Shown here one piece after another: positions 28,351-38,409 of a stretch of DNA of 64,000 bases. The notes below the pieces were generated by a model that saw only the letters and a list, made by a program, of their open reading frames with translations, searched no databases and was not told the DNA's origin. Within the stretch, counting starts at the first letter, position 1; every line of letters starts with the position of its first letter. A program made the position numbers and the translations under genes. Source of the stretch: Pseudomonadota bacterium (GTDB taxonomy: Bacteria > Pseudomonadota > Gammaproteobacteria > Burkholderiales > Burkholderiaceae_C); contig JAJZVU010000017.1 of NCBI GenBank assembly GCA_021845505.1, forward strand, positions 1 through 64,000. Direction: 5' to 3'.

Positions 28351-30149
28351 GGGGGCGGCGCTGGGCGGGCGTGGCGTTCGTGCTGCTGCTGGCTGCGGCA
28401 CCCTGGCTGGTGGGCAGCTACGGGCAGACGCTGCTGGACTACATCGGGCTGGCCACGATCGTGGTGCTGGGGCTGGTGCTGCTGACCGGGGTGGCCGGGC
28501 TGACCAGCTTCGGGCAGGCCGCCTTCGTCGGTCTGGGCGCGTACACCACGGCCTACCTGGGCGCTGCGGCGGGCTGGAGCCCGTGGTGGGGGCTGCTGGC
28601 CGCGCTGGCGCTGGTGACGCTGGTGGCGCTGGTGCTGGCGTGGGTGACCCTGCGCATGAGCGGGCATTACCTGCCGCTGTCGACCCTGGCGTGGGGCCTG
28701 AGCATCGACCTGCTGTTCGGCAACGTGCAGGCCATCGGCGGGCAGACCGGCATGAGCGCGATCGCGCCGCTGCACCTGTTCGGCTGGTCGATCACCACGG
28801 CGCGCCAGTACCACTACCTGATCTGGTCGGTGGTGCTGCTGATCGTGTGGACGGTGCACAACATGCTCGATTCGCGCGAGGGGCGCGCGATGCGCGCGCT
28901 CAAGGGCGGCACGCTGATGGCCGAGGCCATGGGGGTGAACACCACGCGCTTCAAGACCATCCTGTTCGTGCTGGCCGCGCAGTACGCCTGCGTGTCGGGG
29001 TGGCTGTACGCGCACATGCAGGGTTTCATCAACCCCACGCCCTTTTCGCTGGACCAGGGGATCGAATACCTGTTCATGGGGGTGGTCGGGGGCATCGGCG
29101 AGCTGTGGGGGGCCGTGCTGGGCTCGTCGCTGTACTCGCTGCTGCGCCAGTGGCTGCAGGGGGTGCTGCCGCATCTGCTGGGGCGCAGCGGCAACTTCGA
29201 GGACCTGGTGTTCGGGGTGCTGATGATCGTGTTGCTGCAGCGCGCCCCGCAGGGGCTGTGGGCGCAGCTGCGCGCGCTGGGCGGGCGCTGGGCGCGCGCG
29301 GCTTCTCCGCCGGCGCCGCGCCCGCGCGCGCCGCTGCTGGCTTCGCGCGAGCGGCCGCCGGCGGGCCAGGTGGTGCTGCAGGTCATCGAGCTGAGCAAGC
29401 GCTTCGGCGGGCTGGTGGCCAACCATGCGATCAGCCTGGAGGTGCGCGCCGGCGAGGTGCTGGCGCTCATCGGACCCAACGGGGCGGGCAAGAGCACGCT
29501 GTTCAACTGCATCTCGGCGGTGGAACGCCCCAGCTCGGGCCAGGTGCGCTTTCTCGGCCAGGCCATCGAGCGCAAGGACGCGCGCGCGGTGGCCGCGATG
29601 GGCCTGAGCCGCACCTTCCAGCACGTGCGCCTGCTGGCGCGCATGAGCGTGCTGGACAACGTGGCGCTGGGTGCGCACCTGCGCGGCCACCACAGCTTCG
29701 TCGCCTCGGCCTGGCGCCTGGACCGCGCGCAGGAAGCGTCGATCCAGGCCACCGCGTGGCAGCAGCTCGAGCGCTGCGGGCTGGCCGAGCATGCGCAGCA
29801 GCCGGCGGGCAGCCTGCCGCTGGGGCTGCAGCGGGTGGTGGAGATCGCGCGCGCGCTGGCCACCGACCCCTGCCTGCTGCTGCTCGACGAGCCGGCGGCG
29901 GGGCTGCGCTACCTGGAGAAGCGCAACCTGGCGCAGCTGCTCGCGCAGTTGCGCGAACAGGGGCTGGCGATCCTGCTGGTCGAGCACGACCTGGACTTCG
30001 TCATGGGGCTGGCCGACCGGGTGGTGGCGATGGATTTCGGGGAGAAGATCGCCGAGGGGCTGCCGCGCGAGGTGCAAAGGCACCCGGCGGTGGTCGAGGC
30101 CTATCTGGGCGGGCTCGACGAGCCGGCGCCGCAGGGGCAGCGCGCATGA
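28347..30149 (+). CDS. Fused LivM permease-LivG ATPase of an ABC importer
   Basis: One 600-residue protein carries a LivM-type membrane domain (about residues 1-310, with GVAGLTSFGQAAFVGLGAY and FMGVVGGIGELWG) and, after a Pro/Arg-rich linker, a LivG-type ATPase (about residues 340-600). The Walker A is GPNGAGKST, the Q-loop lies in LSRTFQHVRLL, Walker B is LLLLDEPAAGL and the H-loop is VEHDLDF. The ABC signature is SLPLGLQR, not LSxGQ, and departs from the usual LivG form. The fusion is contiguous, with no stop or frameshift. GTG start at 28347. Confidence 0.92.
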   Translation: MRGRRWAGVAFVLLLAAAPWLVGSYGQTLLDYIGLATIVVLGLVLLTGVAGLTSFGQAAFVGLGAYTTAYLGAAAGWSPWWGLLAALALVTLVALVLAWVTLRMSGHYLPLSTLAWGLSIDLLFGNVQAIGGQTGMSAIAPLHLFGWSITTARQYHYLIWSVVLLIVWTVHNMLDSREGRAMRALKGGTLMAEAMGVNTTRFKTILFVLAAQYACVSGWLYAHMQGFINPTPFSLDQGIEYLFMGVVGGIGELWGAVLGSSLYSLLRQWLQGVLPHLLGRSGNFEDLVFGVLMIVLLQRAPQGLWAQLRALGGRWARAASPPAPRPRAPLLASRERPPAGQVVLQVIELSKRFGGLVANHAISLEVRAGEVLALIGPNGAGKSTLFNCISAVERPSSGQVRFLGQAIERKDARAVAAMGLSRTFQHVRLLARMSVLDNVALGAHLRGHHSFVASAWRLDRAQEASIQATAWQQLERCGLAEHAQQPAGSLPLGLQRVVEIARALATDPCLLLLDEPAAGLRYLEKRNLAQLLAQLREQGLAILLVEHDLDFVMGLADRVVAMDFGEKIAEGLPREVQRHPAVVEAYLGGLDEPAPQGQRA

Positions 30150-30892
30150 ACACGCCGGCGAGCCGGCAGCCGCTGCTGCGCGTGCAGGGCCTGAGCGTGA
30201 GCTACGGCAAGGTGCAGGCCGTGCGCAACCTGGCGCTGCAGGTCGAGCCCGGCAGCCTGGTGGCGGTCATCGGCGCCAACGGGGCCGGCAAGACCACGCT
30301 GCTGGGGGCGATCATGGGGCTGCTGCCCAGCCGCGGCCAGGTGCTGTTCGACGGCCACGACCTCAGCCGCGCCGACACCCAGGCGAGGGTGGAGGCGGGG
30401 ATCGGGCTGGTCACCGAAAAGCGCGACCTGTTCGGCTCGATGAGCGTGCACGACAACCTGCTGCTGGGGGCGTTTCGCCGGCGCGACGGCCGCGCCGCGC
30501 GCCAGCGCGAGCTCGAGCGGGTGTACGCATTGTTCCCGCGCCTGAAGGAGCGGCGGACGCAGCAGGCGCAGACGCTGTCGGGCGGGGAGCGGCAGATGCT
30601 GGCGCTGGGGCGCGCGCTGATGGGCGCGCCGCGCCTGCTGATGCTCGACGAGCCCAGCCTGGGGCTGGCCCCGCGCATCGTGCGCGAGGTGCTGCACGCG
30701 GTGGCGCAATTGCGCGACGCCGGAGTGAGCGTTCTGCTGATCGAGCAGAACGCGCGCGCGGCGCTGCAGGTGGCCGACTTCGGCTACGTGCTCGAACTCG
30801 GCGAGGTGTCGATGCACGGCCCGGCCGGGCAACTGCTGCACGACCCCAAGGTCGAGGCTACCTACCTGGGCTTGCTGCGCGAAGACGACTGA
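30146..30892 (+). CDS. LivF-type ABC transporter ATPase
   Basis: The 248-residue ATPase has Walker A GANGAGKTT, signature LSGGERQM, Walker B LLMLDEPSLGLAP and an H-loop-like IEQNARAAL. It is the second ATPase of the importer and its ATG overlaps the stop of the fused LivMG gene (ATGA). All catalytic motifs are canonical, unlike the signature of its partner. A heterodimer with the LivG domain is expected. Confidence 0.93.
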   Translation: MNTPASRQPLLRVQGLSVSYGKVQAVRNLALQVEPGSLVAVIGANGAGKTTLLGAIMGLLPSRGQVLFDGHDLSRADTQARVEAGIGLVTEKRDLFGSMSVHDNLLLGAFRRRDGRAARQRELERVYALFPRLKERRTQQAQTLSGGERQMLALGRALMGAPRLLMLDEPSLGLAPRIVREVLHAVAQLRDAGVSVLLIEQNARAALQVADFGYVLELGEVSMHGPAGQLLHDPKVEATYLGLLREDD

Positions 30893-30976
30893 AGGAGGCC
30901 GGGGACGGCGGCGCGCGCACGGCTGCCCGCCGCGGCGCGGCTGTGCTAGGGTGGGAGCCTGGCAGTCCTGAGAGAG

Positions 30977-32389
30977 ATGCTCATGAACGACCGCACTCCT
31001 GGTGTGGGCACTGCGCGTCAGGCCCCGGCCGAGTTGCTGCAGCGCCTGGCGCAGCGCTTCGGCGAATCCCTGTCCACCGCACGGGCGGTATGCGAGCAGC
31101 ACGGCCGCGACGAATCGCCGTTCGACGTGCCTCCGCCGTCGGCGGTGGTGTTCTGTCGCAGCACCGAGGACGTCGCCGACGCGGTGCGACTGTGCGCGGC
31201 CTTCGCGACTCCGGTGATCGCCTTCGGCGCCGGGTCGTCGCTGGAGGGACAACTGCTGGCGGTGCAGGGGGGCGTCAGCCTCGACCTGACGCCGATGAAC
31301 CGGGTGCTCGAGGTGGTCGCCGAGGACATGCTGGCCACCGTGCAGGCCGGGGTGACCAGGCTGCAACTCAACGAGGAACTGCGCCACAGCGGGCTGTTCT
31401 TCGCCATCGATCCCGGGGCCGACGCCACGCTGGGCGGCATGACCGCGACGCGCGCCAGCGGCACGAATGCCGTGCGCTACGGCACCATGCGCGAGAACGT
31501 GCTGGCGCTCACCGTGGTGCTGGCCGACGGCAGCGTGGTGCGCACCGGGACGCGGGCGCGCAAGAGCAGCGCCGGCTACGACCTCACGCGGTTGTTCGTC
31601 GGCAGCGAGGGCACGCTGGGAATCATCACCGAGGTCACCGTGCGGCTGCAGCCGCAGCCCCAGGCGGTGGCGGCCGCGGTGTGCTCGTTTCCCGACGTGG
31701 CGCGCGCGGTGGGCTGCACCATCGAGATGATCCAGTCCGCGCTGCCGATCGCGCGTTGCGAACTGATGGACGCGAATGCCGTGCGCGCGGTCAACGCCCA
31801 CGATCACCTGGGCCTTCCCGAACAGCCGCTGCTGCTGATGGAATTCCACGGCAGTCCGGCCGGAGTGCGCGAGCAGGCCGAGGCCGCGCAACAGATCGCC
31901 GGCGAGCATGGCGGCTCGGATTTCGCCTGGGCCGACACCCCGGAGGAGCGCGGCAGGCTGTGGAAGGCGCGGCACCATGCGTACCTGTCGGCGCTGCAGA
32001 CTCGGCCGGGTTGCCGCTGCGTGACCACCGACACCTGCGTGCCGATCTCCCGCCTGGCCGAAAGCATCCACGACACGGTGCTCGAGGCCGACGCCGCCGG
32101 CTTGCCGTATTTCGTGGTCGGCCACGTGGGCGACGGCAATTTCCACGTCGGCTACCTGATCGACCCGCTGCAGCCGGCCGAGCGCGAACTCGCCGAGACC
32201 CTGAACGCCAGCCTGGTGCGCAGGGCGCTGCGCCTGGGGGGCACCTGCAGCGGCGAGCATGGGGTGGGGCTGCACAAGCAGCAGTTCCTGCTGGAGGAAG
32301 CCGGTGAACAGGCCATCGGGCTGATGCGCGCCCTCAAGCGCACCCTCGACCCGGCGGGCATCCTCAACCCCGGCAAGATCTTCAGCTGA
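30977..32389 (+). CDS. FAD-linked oxidase of the D-lactate dehydrogenase/GlcD family
   Basis: The 470-residue protein has a PCMH-type FAD-binding domain (VIAFGAGSSLEGQLL and GGMTATRASGTNAVRYG) and the C-terminal VAO-type domain with VVGHVGDGNFHV, CSGEHGVG and the closing NPGKIFS. This set fits cytochrome-linked D-lactate dehydrogenases or glycolate oxidase subunit GlcD; the 2-hydroxyacid substrate cannot be told. Starts at 30977 or 30983, with GAGAGA upstream. It stands alone between two importers, with an 84-base gap before it, so it may be a separate unit. No iron-sulfur partner (GlcF) is adjacent. Confidence 0.88.
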   Translation: MLMNDRTPGVGTARQAPAELLQRLAQRFGESLSTARAVCEQHGRDESPFDVPPPSAVVFCRSTEDVADAVRLCAAFATPVIAFGAGSSLEGQLLAVQGGVSLDLTPMNRVLEVVAEDMLATVQAGVTRLQLNEELRHSGLFFAIDPGADATLGGMTATRASGTNAVRYGTMRENVLALTVVLADGSVVRTGTRARKSSAGYDLTRLFVGSEGTLGIITEVTVRLQPQPQAVAAAVCSFPDVARAVGCTIEMIQSALPIARCELMDANAVRAVNAHDHLGLPEQPLLLMEFHGSPAGVREQAEAAQQIAGEHGGSDFAWADTPEERGRLWKARHHAYLSALQTRPGCRCVTTDTCVPISRLAESIHDTVLEADAAGLPYFVVGHVGDGNFHVGYLIDPLQPAERELAETLNASLVRRALRLGGTCSGEHGVGLHKQQFLLEEAGEQAIGLMRALKRTLDPAGILNPGKIFS

Positions 32390-32822
32390 GGCGGCATCCG
32401 CCGGCTCGGCCAGCGCGCGCCTGCGGTCGCCGGTATTTCCCCGGCCCGCAGGCGTTTCAGTGAAAACCCCGATATACATTCGCGCGGCTTGCGAAACCGC
32501 GACTGGAGCCGCGCCGCAAACACTCTGGCACCATCAAAAGATTCGAACTGGATCTATCGTCGACGGAGCCGGCGTGTCTACCATCGCCGAAAAACCCGAC
32601 CCTTTTTCGAAGCCAGTCGGCGGGCGTGCGGAAGATACACACAAGGGTAATATTTTCTCACGCATGCGCCGGCAGCCCCGCAGCGACCGCGGGATGCCTT
32701 GCGAGAAAATCGGAACGCGCAGCGACGCAGGGGTATTCGGCGAAGCGCTTTCCGCCCCGGCCCGGGGCAGCAAAGGGTCGCGAACGGGTATTTCCCCGCT
32801 GGATAATCGGAGACAGCTTGAA
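32390..32822 (+). other. 433-nt gene-free leader with nested inverted repeats ahead of the peptide importer
   Basis: The region is less GC-rich than its surroundings and holds no credible gene. It contains a perfect 8-bp stem (GCGCGGCT 32482-32489 with AGCCGCGC 32507-32514). It also has a nested structure with ATTTTCTC (32652-32659)/GAGAAAAT (32703-32710) outside, GCAT/ATGC next and CCCGC (32677-32681)/GCGGG (32689-32693) inside. The 12-mer GGTATTTCCCCG occurs at both ends (32432-32443 and 32787-32798). No known riboswitch family is recognised. A regulatory leader RNA or protein-binding region is inferred. Confidence 0.5.
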
Positions 32823-34466
32823 ATGAAAAAGCCAATCGAAGCCGCAGGTCCCGCCGATCCGCTGCAACCCGAGCGCCGCGCATTGATGAAACTGGGCGCG
32901 GCGGCCGGCATCGCGGCACCGATGGTCAGCCCCTGGCTGATGCAGGCGGCGCAGGCCGCGGCGGCCCCGGCTCGCGGCGGCACGCTGAACATCGTGCATG
33001 GTTCGATCAATATCCTGAATCCGGCGATCCAGTCGGGCATCGCGACGATGATCCCCGGCGCGCAATTGTTCGCCGGCCTCGTCGAATACGACGCCAACTG
33101 GAAGCCCCACCCGTACCTGGCGACCCACTGGGAACAGGCCGCCGACGGCCTGAGCCATACCTTCCACCTGCGCCAGGGGGCGCTGTTCCACGACGGGCAC
33201 GAGATCACGTCCGAGGACGTCGCGTTCTCGTTGCATATCGTCAAGAACTACCACCCCTTCGGCCCGGCGATGTTCGGATCGGTGGATCGGGTGGATACCC
33301 CGGACAAGTACACGGCGATCATCCGGCTGAAGCAGCCGCTGCCGGCCCTGCTGGTTTCCACCTCCTCGGTGCTGCTGCCGATCATCCCCAAGCATGTCTA
33401 CGGGGTCGGCGACATCCACACCAACCCGGCCAACAATCGCCCGGTCGGCTCGGGGCCGTTCAAGTTCCAGGCCTACAGCCCCGGCGAGTACCTGATCCTG
33501 GAGCGCTTCGACAAGTTCTTCCGCCCCGGGCGGCCCTACCTGGATCGGCTGGTGTTCCACATCATGCACGACCCCAACACCTCGACGCTGGGCATGCAGC
33601 GGGGCAAGCTGGACTACATGCCCTACGCGCCGGTGACCATCAGCGACGTCGAGCGCCTGGCGAAGACCCCGCACCTGGCGGTGACCCACGGGGGTTATGC
33701 CGCGGTCGGGCCGCTGAACTGGCTGGCCTTCAACGTGCGCCACAAGCCGCTGAGCGACAAGCGGGTGCGCCAGGCGATCGCCTACGCCAGTTCGCGCAAG
33801 TTCATCGTCGACGACCTGTTCGAGGGCAAGGCGCAGATCGCCACCGGGCCGATCGCCCCGTCCAGCCCCTTCTACAGCCCCGACGTGCCGATGTACACCC
33901 AGAACCTGGCGAAGGCCAACGCGCTGCTCGACCAGGCCGGCTATCCGAAGAAGGCCGACGGCACGCGCTTCTCGCTGACCCTGGACGTCTATCCCAGCAT
34001 GGGCCAGGTCGGCCTGGCGCCGGCCCAGTACTTCAAGGCCCAGCTGCCCAAGGTGGGCATCGCGGTGAACATCCGCGAAGCGCCGGACTTCCCGACCTGG
34101 GCCCACCGCATGGCCAACTGGGACTTCGAGCTGAGCATGGACGAGGTGTACAACTACCCCGACCCGACCATCGGCGTGCAGCGCACCTACATGTCGACCA
34201 ACATCAAGCACGTGGTGTGGTCGAACACCCAGGGCTACAGCAACCCGCATGTCGACGCGCTGTTCGAGCAGGCGGCCCACGAGGGGAATTTCGACAAGCG
34301 CAAGGCCCTGTACTCCGAGCTGCAGAAGATCCTGGCGGACGACCTTCCGGTCTACTGGATCAACGTCATCCCCTATTCGACGGTCTACAACCAGAAGGTG
34401 CAGAACGTGCCGCTGACCATCTGGGGGGCGATGGGACCGATGGACCAGGTGTGGCTGCGCGCGTGA
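32823..34466 (+). CDS. Dipeptide/oligopeptide-type ABC transporter substrate-binding protein
   Basis: This 547-residue family 5 extracellular binding protein (SBP_bac_5) has the conserved YLATHWEQAADGLSHTFHLR and the segment NNRPVGSGPFKF. The N-terminal region (residues 1-45) has ERRALMKLG followed by a hydrophobic Ala-rich stretch, which resembles a twin-arginine (Tat) signal, so export in folded form is possible. The ATG at 32823 follows the long leader; upstream in-frame codons look non-coding. It heads the operon with two permeases, two ATPases, an amidohydrolase and a CobW protein. Confidence 0.93.
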   Translation: MKKPIEAAGPADPLQPERRALMKLGAAAGIAAPMVSPWLMQAAQAAAAPARGGTLNIVHGSINILNPAIQSGIATMIPGAQLFAGLVEYDANWKPHPYLATHWEQAADGLSHTFHLRQGALFHDGHEITSEDVAFSLHIVKNYHPFGPAMFGSVDRVDTPDKYTAIIRLKQPLPALLVSTSSVLLPIIPKHVYGVGDIHTNPANNRPVGSGPFKFQAYSPGEYLILERFDKFFRPGRPYLDRLVFHIMHDPNTSTLGMQRGKLDYMPYAPVTISDVERLAKTPHLAVTHGGYAAVGPLNWLAFNVRHKPLSDKRVRQAIAYASSRKFIVDDLFEGKAQIATGPIAPSSPFYSPDVPMYTQNLAKANALLDQAGYPKKADGTRFSLTLDVYPSMGQVGLAPAQYFKAQLPKVGIAVNIREAPDFPTWAHRMANWDFELSMDEVYNYPDPTIGVQRTYMSTNIKHVVWSNTQGYSNPHVDALFEQAAHEGNFDKRKALYSELQKILADDLPVYWINVIPYSTVYNQKVQNVPLTIWGAMGPMDQVWLRA

Positions 34467-34497
34467 GCCGGCGAGCCGCGAGCGCGGGAAGCTGGGC

Positions 34498-35463
34498 ATG
34501 CTGTCGCTGATCCGGCGCCGCCTGCTGTACGGGCTGCTGCTGGTGCTGGCGGTGGTGGTGCTGGACTTCTTCCTGCTGCACCTCGCGCCGGGCTCGATCG
34601 TCGACACCATCGCGGGGGCCAGCGGCGGCGCCAGCCCGGCGCTGATCGCCGAGCTCAAGCGCGAGTACGGGCTGAACCGGCCGCTGTACGTGCAACTGGC
34701 CAGCTACATCGGGCAGGTGGCGCGCGGCAACCTGGGCGAGTCCTACTTCTACAACCGGTCGGTGCTGTCGCTGATCGGCAGTCGGCTGCCGGCGACGCTG
34801 CTGCTGGTGGTGTCGGCGCAAGGGTGGTCGATGCTCCTGGGTACGCTGATGGGGGTGATCGCGGCGACCCGCCCCCGCGGGCTGCGCAGCACCGTGGTCG
34901 GCGTGGTGTCGATGATCGGCTACGCCACCCCGGCGTTCTGGCTGGGCATCATGCTGCTCATCGTGTTCGCCTACCTGCTGCCGATCTTCCCCACCTCGGG
35001 CATGATGTCGATCGACTCCATCGGCGCGCCCTGGCTGGTGCAGGCGCGCGACATCGCGATGCACCTGGTGCTGCCTTCGTTCACGCTGGGGTTCATCTAC
35101 CTGGCCCAGTACTCGCGGCTCGCGCGCTCCAGCATGATCGACTCCCTGCAGCAGGACTACATCCGCACCGCGCGCTCCAAGGGGGTGTCGGAAACCAAGG
35201 TGGTGTTCAAGCACGCGCTGCGCAATGCCCTGCTGCCGGTGGTCACCGTGGGCGGGCTGCAGTTCAGCCAGGTCATCGCAGGCGCCGTGCTGGTGGAGAC
35301 GGTCTTCAACTGGCCGGGCATGGGGCAGCTGGCCTACGCCGCGGTGCTGCGGCGCGACTACAGCCTGGTGCTGGGCATCCTGCTCATCGCCGCGGTCGTC
35401 GTGGTGGTACTGAACCTGCTGACCGACCTGGCCTACTACTGGCTGGATCCGCGCATCCGCTGA
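34498..35463 (+). CDS. DppB/OppB-type ABC transporter permease
   Basis: The 321-residue inner-membrane permease has six predicted helices, the N-terminal MLSLIRRRLLYGLLLV helix and the cytoplasmic EAA loop DYIRTARSKGVSETKVVFKHA that docks onto the ATPase. It lies 31 bases after the binding-protein gene. It pairs with the DppC-type permease encoded next. Confidence 0.95.
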   Translation: MLSLIRRRLLYGLLLVLAVVVLDFFLLHLAPGSIVDTIAGASGGASPALIAELKREYGLNRPLYVQLASYIGQVARGNLGESYFYNRSVLSLIGSRLPATLLLVVSAQGWSMLLGTLMGVIAATRPRGLRSTVVGVVSMIGYATPAFWLGIMLLIVFAYLLPIFPTSGMMSIDSIGAPWLVQARDIAMHLVLPSFTLGFIYLAQYSRLARSSMIDSLQQDYIRTARSKGVSETKVVFKHALRNALLPVVTVGGLQFSQVIAGAVLVETVFNWPGMGQLAYAAVLRRDYSLVLGILLIAAVVVVVLNLLTDLAYYWLDPRIR

Positions 35464-35485
35464 CCGCCACCGACCCGGGCACTCG

Positions 35486-36352
35486 ATGAACGCCAGGACA
35501 GGCACGGGCAGGCAGCGCAGCCGGCTCCTTCGCGCGATCGGCGGCGCAGGCACGCTGGCGACCGTGGGAGCGGGGATCTGGATCGCGCTGCTGCTGGTGG
35601 CGCTGGTCGGGCCGCATGTGTACCGGGTCAATCCCTTCGCGATCGTCTACAAGCCGCGCACCCCGCCGTTCGTGAGCATGGCGGTGCCGCTGGGCACCGA
35701 CTACCTGGGGCGCGACATCCTGGCCGGGCTGGTGCATGGCGCGCTGGTCACGCTGGAGGTGGGCGTGGGTGCGGCGCTGTTCACGGTGCTCATCGGGGTC
35801 GCCGTCGGCGCCTTCGCGGGGTTCTACGGCGGGCGGCTGGAAACCCTGCTGATGCGCATCACCGAGTTCTTCCAGGTGCTGCCCCCGCTGCTGCTGGCGA
35901 TGGTGCTGATCCTCGTGCTCTCGCCGTCGACGCTGACGGTGATCGTGGCCATCGGCGCGACCAGCTGGCCGCCGATCGCGCGTGTCACGCGCGCGGAGAT
36001 CCTGTCGATCAAGACGCGCGACTTCGTCACCGCCAGTCGCGCGGTCGGCGCCACCGACGCGCACCTGATCTGGCGGGTCATCCTGCCCAATGTGTTTCCC
36101 TCGATCATCGTGCTCAGCACGCTGCTGGTCGGCACCGCGGTGCTGTTCCAGGCGGCGCTGAGCTTCCTCGGGCTGACCGACCAGAACGTGATGAGCTGGG
36201 GGCTGATGATCGGCCAGTCGCGCGACTACATCTTCTCGACCTGGTGGGCCGTCACGATGCCCGGCATCATGATCATCCTCGCGGTGCTGGGAATCGGCTT
36301 CCTCGGCGAGGGCCTGAGCGACCACATCACCCAGCGGGGGCACCAGCCGTGA
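35486..36352 (+). CDS. DppC/OppC-type ABC transporter permease
   Basis: The 288-residue permease carries an N-terminal extension, the segment PLGTDYLGRDILAGLVHGA that marks DppC-type subunits and the EAA loop RDFVTASRAVGATDAHLIWR. The stop overlaps the GTG start of the ATPase gene (GTGA), so expression is coupled. Confidence 0.95.
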   Translation: MNARTGTGRQRSRLLRAIGGAGTLATVGAGIWIALLLVALVGPHVYRVNPFAIVYKPRTPPFVSMAVPLGTDYLGRDILAGLVHGALVTLEVGVGAALFTVLIGVAVGAFAGFYGGRLETLLMRITEFFQVLPPLLLAMVLILVLSPSTLTVIVAIGATSWPPIARVTRAEILSIKTRDFVTASRAVGATDAHLIWRVILPNVFPSIIVLSTLLVGTAVLFQAALSFLGLTDQNVMSWGLMIGQSRDYIFSTWWAVTMPGIMIILAVLGIGFLGEGLSDHITQRGHQP

Positions 36353-37337
36353 GCGCGTCGGCGGCCGCGCTGGAGGTGCGCGAACTCGTCGTCGGCGTGC
36401 GACGGGGCGACACCTCGCTGCGGCTGGTGCGCGGCGTGAGCTTCGAGGTGGCGGCAGGGCGCACGCTGTGCCTGGTGGGCGAGAGCGGCAGCGGCAAGAC
36501 CCTCACTGCGCTGGCGCTGATGCGCCTGCTGCCGCGCAGCCTGGGCGCCCAGGCGCAGCAGGTGCTGCTCGAAGGCCAGCCGGTTTCGCTGGCCGGCTGG
36601 AGCGGCCCGCCGGCCGGGCTGGCGATGATCTTCCAGGAGCCGATGACCGCGCTCAACCCGGCGTTCACGGTGGGCAGCCAGATCGGCGAGGCGCTGCGCA
36701 TCCACCACCGCGGCATGCGAGCGCGCGAGGCGCGCGACGAGGCGCTGCGGCTGCTCGACGAGGTGGGGATCGCCGACGCCGCGCGACGGCTGCATGCCTA
36801 TCCCCACCAGATGTCGGGGGGCATGCGCCAGCGCGTGGTCATCGCCATCGCGCTGGCCTGCGCGCCGCGCGTGCTGATCGCCGACGAGCCCACCACCGCG
36901 CTGGACGTCACGGTGCAGGCGCAGATCCTGCGCCTGTTCCGCCAGCTGCAGCAGGCGCATCGCCTGGGCATGGTGCTGGTCACCCACGACATGGGGGTGG
37001 TCAGCTCGGTGGCCGACGACGTGGCGGTGATGTATGCCGGCCAGGTGGTCGAGCGGGGGCCGGCCGAGCAGGTGCTGGGGGCGCCGCTGCATCCGTACAC
37101 CCGCGCGCTGCTGGCCTGCACCCCGGCGATGCCCTCCGGAGTCGAGCCGCCGCGGCCGCCGGATGCGCCGCTGGCGGAGATCCCCGGGGTGGTTCCGCTG
37201 CCCGCCGAGTGGGGCGCCGGCTGCACCTTCGCGCCGCGCTGCCCGCAGGTGCGTGCCGAGTGCGGCGCCCGGGCGCCGCGCTGGGTCGAGCGGGAGGCCG
37301 GGCGGGGCGTGGCCTGCTGGCTGCACGAGGACAGGCC

Positions 37338-37341
<4 letters not shown>
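36349..37341 (+). CDS. DppD/OppD-type ABC transporter ATPase
   Basis: The 330-residue ATPase has Walker A GESGSGKT, signature MSGGMRQR, Walker [14 protein letters not shown]-loop VTHDMG and the C-terminal oligopeptide-transporter domain with cysteines ([14 protein letters not shown]) that can carry a 4Fe-4S cluster in this family. GTG at 36349 overlaps the permease stop, and an ATGA overlap joins it to the next ATPase gene. Confidence 0.94.
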
Positions 37342-38381
<1,040 letters not shown>

Positions 38382-38409
38382 ACCGCACAGCTTGCACCGA
38401 GGAGATCCC

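Noticed and set aside
32460-32822. Upstream in-frame extension of the peptide-binding protein by 121 codons
   Set aside because: The extension lacks signal-peptide or family sequence and overlaps the inverted-repeat leader. The ATG at 32823 gives a normal exported protein.
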